Assembly (NCBI RefSeq): GCF_026151205.1
Contig: NC_087074.1
Coordinates: 7,288,726 to 7,352,725, forward strand
Origin: Bolinopsis microptera
Lineage: Eukaryota > Ctenophora > Tentaculata > Lobata > Bolinopsidae
DNA: 64,000 bases
Direction of reading: 5' to 3'
Shown: positions 56,471 through 64,000 of the stretch, in pieces
Layout of the letters: each line of letters opens with the position of its first letter
How positions within the stretch are numbered: position 1 is the stretch's first letter
Program-made: the position numbers and the translations under genes
Notes under the pieces: generated by a model
Database searches by the model: none
Told to the model about the DNA's origin: nothing
The model's input: only the letters and a program-made list of their open reading frames with translations

Positions 56471-57385
56471 GGGAACCTTCAAAATACATGTGTAAATCGT
56501 CTTCAGCTGATGTCATCAGTCATATAGTGTATCAGATGACTTTAATCGTGAGAGGTTTTAATTTAAGTATAGCATCTGATCAACCGACGTAAAGATCACT
56601 TATTATCATCGCACCACATGAATACATAGCTAGAACAACTTATATGTTATATGGGTGGGGCGAGACTCTGGAGTTTGGGATACCAATGGGAATTGGCCAT
56701 TGTGAAACATGGCCAACAGTGCAGGACAAAATTTAAAAAACGTAAAAAAAATGAAAACACATTTCAATTTTTGATGGTTTTGATTGCCTTCCATTTATGT
56801 CCGTTCAAGTAATGTCCGTCCAAATAAGGTCCGATAAGGTAGGCAGTGCAAAGTGCAAAGATAGTACAGACAGATCCGTCTAAAAAAATCGATATACTGA
56901 CACAAAAAGCTTCCAAAGGATTTGTGACGTTTTAAAGTTCAATTTATAGGTTTCATTCGGCTGTCCGGCTGACCAACTTTTCCAAAATTTTCCACGTGTC
57001 TTAAGGCCACTTTTTGCCACTTTTGCCACTTTTACCTCCTTTCTTGTTTGTCAAATATCTTCAGCTGTGAACATCGTAGACGGTTACGAATTAATAAGGG
57101 GTGATTATCATATTGGCGAGAAAAACTTTTGTCCGAAAAATGTTCATGTCAGACAATCAGATAATTGGATAATTACTAATTAGCTAATTACCAAAAATCA
57201 TAACAAAGAGATATTTGGCTCAAAATGATCGGAATTTTTTGAAACACGGGGAAAGGTAGTTTTAAAAAAAACTTCGAACATATTTCACATGGACATTTGC
57301 ATTTTTTCAAATTTTGTTTTCCGCCAAAAGTTTTTTTCGAAGCTCTACACCATGGTTTGGCGGCCGAACTGCATCCGACCGAATT

Positions 57386-57459
57386 GGTCCTCACTGGAAA
57401 TCGAACCCCAGTCGTCTGTGTGGGAAGCAGATGTATTAAAACCACTAAACCATCCGGCT
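57386..57459 (-). tRNA. tRNA-like sequence (degenerate)
   Basis: On the minus strand: A-box-like TGGTTTAGTGG, an anticodon-arm-like TCTGCTTCCCACACAGA (CCC in the anticodon position would be Gly), and B-box-like GGTTCGATTTC within a near-complete T arm. The acceptor arms do not pair, so it is a tRNA pseudogene or the head of a tRNA-derived SINE, not a working tRNA. Confidence 0.35.
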
Positions 57460-57925
57460 AACGTGACAACACTTACTTTTTACTATTTTTATCCCGATTG
57501 TCATAGTATGTTTAGAGGTCGAGCCTAAAATCATGACAAATGGCTCAGTGTGTTAAGAGGCCGTGCCTGTACAGTGTACTCGTGACAACAGTCATAGTAT
57601 GGCTCTTTTATCTTTTATAATCCAATTTAACCAAAACCCAATAAATGGGTAGGATGGACCGTCGACTGGTTACTGTTTGTGCTGTTAAATATGCTGTAAA
57701 ATTTTAAAGATAATATAAGTCAGCTATTGAAATTATAATGCTACTTATCACCTGCGTTACATAAAGCTGCAATAAAAGTATAATAAAACGAGTCAAAGAT
57801 GTGATAAAAAATAGTGACCGTTCTTGTGACTTGTCTCGTAACACTAACAGCGCGGTCGCAATTGCATTGACTGTCATGTCAATTATTGTAATAATAAGTC
57901 TAACCAAATCCCTAACTAAAGCCTA

Positions 57926-58602
57926 TAATCCTGGAACTGGAAAAAGTACTGCTCACATTGGGACTTTCTCGATATAATCCGACTTATATGACCCTAAATA
58001 ACACAGTTGACTCAGGTACCCTTTTTCACCAGTGGGGCATTTCTCGGAATCACACCCTTTTTGACCGCACCCATATTGTGACCCCCACTATAAATTATCT
58101 CGGCTTCTGATTGAGATACAGACCTCAGCCATGAACCAAAATGTGCCCAAGATGAATGTTTACATTAGTGCTATGAAGATACTTGTGGCATAAGAGACTA
58201 AGTTTTTGAGAAATCGCTAAAAATCCGATTTTACTATACTAGCAGTAGCAGTCTCGCGAGTAACAATTATCACACTTATTATCACATTTTAATACCCAAG
58301 ATGAATGCTTAGCTCCAATCAGAAGCTGAGATATTTTGAAATAAGTGTGATAATTGTTACTCGCGAGACTGCTACTGCTAGTATAGTAAAATCGGATTTT
58401 TAGCGATTTCTCAAAAACTTAGTCTCTTAGGCCACAAGTATCTTCATAGCACTAATGTAAACATTTATCTTAGGCACATTTTGGTTCATGGCTGAGGTCC
58501 GTATCTCAATCATATTAGGGTCATATAAGTCGGATAACATCGAGAAACTTACAGTTAGCGCAAGTCCCAATGTGAGCGGGACTTTTTCCAGTGCCAGGAT
58601 TA
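57926..58602. mobile_element. Foldback element
   Basis: Long inverted repeat: ends taatcctgg / ccaggatta. Outer arms share aactggaaaaagt, gctcacattgggact and cgacttatatgaccctaa; inner arms (about 58103-58282 and 58339-58520) are nearly perfect, centred near 58313, including tgctagtatagtaaaatcgg. The left arm has about 125 bases without a partner. No coding frame. Confidence 0.8.
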
Positions 58603-58649
58603 CTACGCTAAATGAGTAAAACTGATAACCCTAACGAGAAATTAAACCA

Positions 58650-58783
58650 ACTTCCTTATATGGTCATATCACGTGATCGTGAACTTTTTATGGTTTTGAA
58701 TTCCTTTGAGCGTTCATTTTAATGTTTGTTTAAAATTATATGTCTGTTCACGCAATTTCTGGTCAAATAACGTCCGATAAGGT
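58650..58783 (+). mobile_element. Relic of a pogo-like right end (R3 copy)
   Basis: Same relic as 25195-25344 and 40970-41063, ending aacgtccgataaggta. Confidence 0.6.
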
Positions 58784-58805
58784 AAAGTTAAACATAGTAA
58801 CAAAC

Positions 58806-58926
58806 CATTTTCGTCAGCAGCAGCGACCCCCGGCCCCCTAATGAAGACAGTCAGGATCAAGATGGTCAAGATGTCCTTGGTGCTGACCATTGTGAACTCT
58901 TCGGAAACCCAATAGTTCATTTTCAT
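58806..58926 (-). CDS. R3 signal-peptide exon
   Basis: 121 bases, ATG at 58926: MKMNYWVSEEFTMVST, hydrophobic core ILTILILTVFI, then GVAAADEN; donor gtttgttac, phase 1. Slightly weaker donor than R1/R2. A second Met at MVST is an alternative start. Confidence 0.75.
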
Positions 58927-59192
58927 CTTGTCAACACACGCCTACTTCGGACTCGATTCATGTGTGGTGAAACTTTGGAGAGCTAGAGAATTGAACGCAA
59001 AGGCAAACGGTTGAACTTAGTTGTGGTGACCTTGGACAGAGTTCGCTCTCAGTCTCATGGCTAATGTTAAAAAAATGGTCCACATTAATACCATTAGGCC
59101 TGGACAGTACGTACTAGCAATCCACCAATCGCGATCGTGAGTCTTCCCTCGGTCTCTCTGAGAGCCCTGGTTAGTGAAACAGCTTTATTTAA

Positions 59193-59425
59193 CCCATTAG
59201 GGACGATAGGGTCGTTTTTATGACCCACTTTTTCTAGACGAAAAACCAAATTACTAAACGCTATAACGAATCTATAGCATATATGCTCAAAATTTATTGG
59301 GCTTCATTATATGTAGCCCAATAAATTTTGAGCATATATGCTATAGATTCGTTATAGCGTTTAGTAATTTGGTTTTTTGTCTAGAAAAGGTGGGTCATAA
59401 AAACGACCCTATCGTCCCTAATGGG
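59193..59425. mobile_element. PiggyBac-like MITE (near-perfect hairpin)
   Basis: 233 bases, flanked by TTAA on both sides (59189-59192, 59426-59429), ends CCCATTAGGGACGATAGGGT and its complement. Almost the whole element is one inverted repeat around an 11-base centre. TTAA target and CCC...GGG ends define piggyBac-type elements. R1 and R2 lack it at this point. In R1/R2 the homologous site contains the TATA-like TTTATAAAAA. Confidence 0.85.
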
Positions 59426-60503
59426 TTAAAGTTGCTACGATGGGCTAATGATTGAATACCTTGTACGCAGACAGCAGGTTCTTATAGTGCTAATGGTAAT
59501 ACTAATCACAGAGGTTGCTTGTATAATACAGATCATAGTTTTAAGCATCTATTTCAAGAAAACGGTGTACCCACAAGAGCGCTCAGCTTATATTAGGACA
59601 ATATCAATATATCATGGAGACATACCAATTCATGAACATTCAGATGACACGAACATTAGCTCTTTGGCACCGCCATCAGATGGACTTTTTAAGTGAATCC
59701 ACCTCTACCGAAAAAACGATCGTTGCGAAAGAATGATTAGCCTGAGGTCATCTGGTAATATCTCAATTATTTGCAATTTTACATAATTCAAACATTTATT
59801 TAGATAATAGTTAAAATAGGTTGTGACATTTAAATCAATAAAATTTGACGTTTAAAATAGTGAACAAATATTACTCAAATTTATTTCTAGTTCTGCAAAA
59901 CTAAAAAATCAATTCAGTGAAATCAAAAAACTGCCTCAATATGTGATTTGTTAACCGTTCAACGTAAACTAGCCAACCTAAAATTGAATCATACCTATTA
60001 GTTCGCGAAAACGTCACAATTATAATATCAATAAAGGTCATGTTGAAAAGTAACTCTAAAGAACTATTCCATCATACATCAGCGGACCTCAGCTACTTAA
60101 CTACTCAACTTAAACTACTTAGCTAAAGTGTAAACTTAACAAAGTCTGATATCTATATAGGTTTAGAGGGTCTGGTATTGAGGAGCTTGTTGGAGCAGGT
60201 AGGACATGAGTAAGAGGGGGTGGAAGAAGGACTGGCGTGGGTGACAGAGTTATAAGAATCGTAGGTTTCGGACTCTCGCTTCTTGACTCACTCAAGTGCT
60301 GCTACTTTGATTAACTTGTGAATTCTTGAGCATCATATTTTAACAACTCTTTGTTTATATAGTTCTCACATTACTAAGTTTATAAGTTTGATCAGTCGGT
60401 TGATTTTAACCGCGGCGTTGATATTGTGTTCATAGCTAGGTTACAATCTTAATAACCACCACGAGCAGTCTCTAGAGACCTGACTATAAAGAAGACGATC
60501 TAT

Positions 60504-60840
60504 TTAAACTTGATGAGCAGCAGAGTTGCCGTTCTCAATAACCAGACCGTTGACATGATGACCGTTTGTGGCTCCGTTGCCATTAGCAACTGGCTTTTGT
60601 GACACAAAAGTAGTCAGTCCCTATTTCTTGTGAACAGTCTCCAGCTGTATAGCTACACTCGGGTAGACTAGCAGGGTTGCGAAGAAGTCCTCTAGAGGGT
60701 TCCCGTTTATATCGTACTCAGCTCGAACTGAGGATCTGAAGCTAGCCACCAGGGTCACAAACCCGATGTATAATATCCAGGCAATGGCGTAGGAACCGGG
60801 CACTTCAATCTCTACTATCTGTAGGGTTATCCAGCTCAAC
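60504..60840 (-). pseudogene. R0 terminal exon with premature stop
   Basis: Same exon as 26801-27137, but CAG is TAG at 60621-60623, after QLETVHKK, removing the last 39 residues (the Asn/Gly-rich tail). The membrane span and PLAC8-like core are intact, so a truncated membrane protein remains possible. Confidence 0.75.
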
Positions 60841-61067
60841 CTGAGGGAGTGTTCGGGTGGTGATGTGTGATCAGAAACCACTGCACCTCATTGCAACCAA
60901 TGTTAAATAAGTAAAAATCATTTTTATGTTGTAAAAAATAATGATACAACTTATAACTTTTAGGAACTAAAGATACTTATAATGGTATCTTAATGCGGAT
61001 ACAACTTATAACTTTATAACTTAAAAGTTTTAAGAATTAGAGATAGTGATACTATAATGCTTCTTAC

Positions 61068-61154
61068 CACAGAACGGAGGCAGCAATAGCAACTATTGTT
61101 GAACCCGTCTTCTGACCTCCCTGCCTCATGTTTGTCTTGTAGAGGACCAGTGGT
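61068..61154 (-). CDS. R0 first membrane-span exon
   Basis: 87 bases, phase 2-2, one change against R2 (STIVAIAAS for STMVAIAAS). Splice sites intact. Confidence 0.7.
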
Positions 61155-61367
61155 CTGAAGGATTATTGGTTAATAGACACCCAGACACGAAGTTATAAAT
61201 GTGTTCGCTGCTTTTAACATATTAACACAGGACGTAATAAATGTTACTGAGAGACACTGGCAGCGGTCCATTCTAACCATGATTATGGGTTAATTTGGTC
61301 AAATTGATTGAACAATTTTTTTGAAAGATTTCGACGAAAAGAGTAATCCTCCGCTTTTTGTACTTAC

Positions 61368-61449
61368 TGCTCACAGCTCATAAAATGGTCAACAAAGGAT
61401 TCACATTTTGTCTTTTCAGTTGAACGGTTCGTTCCCGCTGAGCAAGGGT
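61368..61449 (-). CDS. R0 short cysteine exon
   Basis: 82 bases, phase 1 in and 2 out; one change against R2 (HFMSCEQ for HFISCEQ). Its presence in R0 and R2 shows that R3 lost it. Confidence 0.7.
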
Positions 61450-62349
61450 CTGAAACCAAGTTTTATAATATGATATAATAGCAATACATCAAACCTTTGT
61501 TAAATCTTTGAATAGATTTTGAATTTAATTTAATATTAAATACATATTTATAAATAAAATGTATTTAAAGTTTATTTGGGTTAGAAACGACATCTGGTTC
61601 CCTACAAGATTATTTTCAATTTTCTCGTTGTGTTCCACAACTAACATTGAATAATGTTTATAAATGTTTAAAAACACAAATGTGTCTCACAGTGATGGAG
61701 TTGTGTCTTTTTTCAGGGTATTCATTACCATGAAGCTCGTTTCTGTAATCTGTATTCTGAAATGGTGATTTGATTGCTGAGTGACACATTATTTCTGATA
61801 TTGTTCATGTAATTTCTGGTAATCAACATAGTTCATGTTCAAAATAAAATTTGGTCAAATGGAAAATAATTTAGATAATAGCAATGTGTGTTAAACAGCG
61901 ATCAAATTTTAGGAATACAGCACAATGAAAGTGTTGCAGTATATGACAAATAAAAAACCACTTTAAGTGGACATTTTTCTTACTAATCTTGAATCCTCAT
62001 AAATTAATTGGAGCTGATATTCTGTCTCTTTCTTCCTGTTCATCTCTACTCTTTCAACATTCGTATAGACTTTATACAGCATCGTCTTCGTTCCTGGGAT
62101 TGTTAATTAATAACTTGAGATAGGAGTAGATTATTATTGGACCTTATTAAGATCTTCTGGTTTTTGTCATTTGTAATGGAAATCATCGGATTGGCGGTTA
62201 GTTTCTAATATTTGCTAGACTATATCATCAAGGGTTTATGTTGTAACATTGAGGTAGATTCTACGTACATCTCACGATTGTATTAAGTGTTTTAATTTAA
62301 ACTTAATATATTTATGAAACAAAGTGTTTTACTATGTTATAATAACAAT

Positions 62350-62430
62350 GCATTCGTTGAGATCTAAGAGCAGCTGTTACCTCGATAACTTTTCTGGGGA
62401 CCTCTGGGTACTGGGTTTCTGCTATCCTAC
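62350..62430 (-). pseudogene. Sushi exon relic (R0)
   Basis: Third copy of the relic at 28636 and 43470, more damaged (ctaagagcagctg in place of ctcagagcagg). Confidence 0.5.
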
Positions 62431-62509
62431 TTTTTCACCCGGGAAACGCAAACATACATTTTCTTATTTAGATATCTAAGTTAGATTGCAGTATCTGCAA
62501 GTTTCCATA

Positions 62510-63895
62510 AATAAAATTTTACTATGAGCGCTCATTGTCGCCTACTGAGCGCTTATTTAGCGATTATAATCGGTTTAGGCTGTTTATAGCGATTATAATT
62601 GATTCAAATAAAAGCGCTCATAACCGATTATAATTGCTGTAAATATTTTTAAAAGCGATTACCTTATTTTTTAGCGCTTATAATCGCTTTTTGGTCGTTT
62701 CTAATCGATTAAATCGCTTCGAAAGCGATTTTTCGAAGAATAAAGCGATTATAAGCGCTGGAAAAGCGGCCGCTCAGAAAAGCGCTTATAAGCGCCGTTT
62801 ATAAGCGATAAATAAGCGATTATACGTTGACTGCAATTTAGCCTTTTTGAAAGCGCCTACTGAGCGACTACAAAGCGCTTTTTTGAAAACCACTTATAAG
62901 CGATTTTTTATCGCCAATTGTCGCTCCTTGTCGCTTATTGTCGCTTTTTATTTTACCGCTTTTTACCGCTTTTTCAATATTTTCCACCGCTTTTTACCGT
63001 TTTTCCTATCAACATGGTTCTAAACGTGGTTGCACAAAAAAGCGCTTATAAGCGCTTCTTTTTAATACCGGCTGGAACGGAATTGAAAAGCGCTTATTAG
63101 CGATTATAATCGCTTTTTTATTCACCGTTCTTTACCGCTTAACCCATCAACATGATTCGGACCTTTACTGATAGTTGAAATTCGACATATGAAGTCATCT
63201 AGTGTCATCTAGCGTGAAATATCGCCAGATGATGATAGATGACGCTAGATGACGCCAAATAGCGACATTGTCGCTAATTGCACGGCACCTTTCGAATGTC
63301 GCTATCTGACGCTTTCTGGCGCTATCTAGCGCTATACATGACACTATATGACGCTGTATGACACTGTATGACGCTAGACGACGCTAGATGACGCTAGGCA
63401 CGCAGCACTGACGCCAGGCGCTATTTTCATGAAAATTCTAGGGACGACATCTAGCGTCATATGTTGCCGCAACATCTGACGCTATCTGACGCCATCTAGC
63501 GACATCTGACGACATCTGACGACATCTGACGCGACGACATCTGACGCAGGCGACATCAAGCGCTGGATAGCGGGATAAGTCAGTTTACGACAGTTCACGC
63601 TAACTAGCGCTATATAGCGCCAGATAGCGCTATATAGCGTCAGATGTCGTTGCGACATATAGCGCTAGATAGCGCTAGATAGCGTTAGATAGCGCTAAAT
63701 AGCGTTAGATAGCGCTAAATATTGAAGAATTTTGGGTCGTGACAGTCCAGGCTATTTAGCGCTAGATGTCGCAATCTAGCGCTATATCAATATGTCGCTG
63801 CACGTCAGGTGTCGGTGTGTCATATAGCGCTAGATAGCGTTAGATAGCGCTGCATCAGATGTCGTCGCTACATATAGCAGAAGATATCATATCCT
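62510..63895. repeat. Field of AGCG-based palindromic motifs
   Basis: About 1.4 kb in which almost every 8-12 bases contain AGCG, GCGAT, AGCGCT or their complements, without a fixed period. The first half is AT-rich (agcgcttataagcgatt, agcgattataatcgctt); from about 63180 the motif changes to gacgctagatgacgc / tagcgctatatagcgc. It is not a normal tandem array, as spacing varies and both orientations mix. No gene seen. Confidence 0.8.
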
Positions 63896-63927
63896 ATCAC
63901 AGTAACACTAATAGTAACCCTAACTCT

Positions 63928-63966
63928 GTGTGTGTGTGCGTGTGTGTGTGCGTGTGTGTTTGCGTG

Positions 63967-64000
<34 letters not shown>
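63928..64000. repeat. (GT)n microsatellite
   Basis: GT run with GC interruptions reaching the window end. Confidence 0.9.

Larger units (their letters stand above)
49031..56839. mobile_element. Composite pogo-like insertion carrying an LDL-receptor-A exon
   Basis: 7809 bases from CCTTATCGG to GATAAGG with TA flanks (49029-49030, 56840-56841). R1 (about 24980) and R2 (about 40740) have the same sequence unbroken: gatatggacattggcag. Inside: a pogo-like copy (49031-52073), non-transposon DNA with an LDL-receptor-A exon (52190), a minisatellite with an LTR element inside it (52515-56170), and a short pogo right end (about 56728-56839). Same layout as the R2 composite but with different cargo. 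Confidence 0.7.
56955..58606. mobile_element. R3-specific insert of about 1.65 kb
   Basis: R1 and R2 read straight through this point (ttcggttaaatgag / ttcggctaaatgag); in R3, GCT is present on both sides of the extra DNA. A 3-base duplication would fit CACTA-like or Harbinger-like elements, but no terminal repeats were found. It holds a tRNA-like sequence and a foldback structure. Confidence 0.5.
42533..58926 (-). other. R3, receptor-like gene copy, partly broken
   Basis: Locus-level entry. Minus-strand order: signal peptide 58806-58926, a 7.8 kb pogo composite with an LDL-receptor-A exon (52190-52315), intact ectodomain exon 47731-48165, cysteine-rich exons 46765 to 44276, sushi exon 43820, membrane exons 43096 and 42533. 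The phase-converting short cysteine exon is deleted, so the sushi exon (exit phase 1) cannot join the membrane exon (entry phase 2) in frame. Either this copy is a pseudogene or it makes a shorter or secreted form. It has the best-preserved ectodomain exon. Confidence 0.6.
60504..61449 (-). pseudogene. R0, 3' exons of a fourth copy
   Basis: Short cysteine exon 61368-61449, membrane exon 61068-61154 and terminal exon 60504-60840 are present with intact splice sites, plus a sushi relic at 62350. No sushi, cysteine-rich or earlier exon follows before the AGCG repeat field at 62.5 kb, so either the rest lies beyond the window or it was replaced. A premature stop truncates the tail. Confidence 0.65.

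Noticed and set aside
57188..57528. Overlapping frames on both strands around 57.3 kb
   Set aside because: They coincide with the tRNA-like sequence and have no homologous or splice support.
63928..64000. Terminal (GT)n as a telomere or subtelomere
   Set aside because: No TTAGGG-like units; an ordinary microsatellite cut by the window end.

Overview
This is an animal (metazoan) nuclear genome window: AT-rich, intron-rich and full of transposons and minisatellites. Secreted or membrane proteins are built from GCC2/GCC3-type cysteine-rich, sushi, F5/8C and LDL-receptor-A modules, each on its own phase 1-1 exon. The phylum cannot be fixed from the sequence; an early-branching invertebrate (cnidarian-like) is my guess. 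All exon models below come from reading splice sites and frames by eye.

Layout. 1-5.3 kb: the 3' end of one unidentified plus-strand gene (four exons, 2982-5304). 5.3-18.4 kb: gene-poor DNA with four large minisatellites, a cluster of hairpins (10.26-10.43 kb) and many CACGTG sites. 18.5-61.5 kb: a tandem array of four related minus-strand receptor-like genes, here called R1 (18506-25487), R2 (26801-41206), R3 (42533-58926) and R0 (60504-61449, 3' exons only). The ancestral plan is: signal-peptide exon, a 145-residue ectodomain of unrecognised family (here the GWLP domain), alternating 48- and 32-residue cysteine-rich exons, a sushi exon, a short cysteine exon, and two exons with two membrane spans and a PLAC8-like cytosolic tail. 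62.5-64 kb: a dense field of AGCG-based motifs, then a (GT)n run.

Because the copies are paralogues, they act as empty-site controls for each other and date many insertions. Two pogo-like (Tc1/mariner) composites sit in the array. In R2, 34130-38323 carries a signal-peptide exon, an unknown exon and an F5/8C exon. In R3, 49031-56839 carries an LDL-receptor-A exon and, nested in it, a recent gag-bearing LTR element. In both cases the cargo exons are phase 1-1 and point the same way as the host gene, so they could be spliced in. I regard this as the most interesting signal: transposon-carried ectodomain exons delivered into a tandem receptor array.

All copies show damage. R1: ectodomain exon broken by a transposon and indels, no tail exons found. 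R2: +1 frameshift in the ectodomain exon. R3: short cysteine exon deleted and one cysteine-rich exon frameshifted. R0: premature stop in the tail. Since most exons are phase 1-1, skipping a broken one keeps the frame, so some copies may still be expressed.
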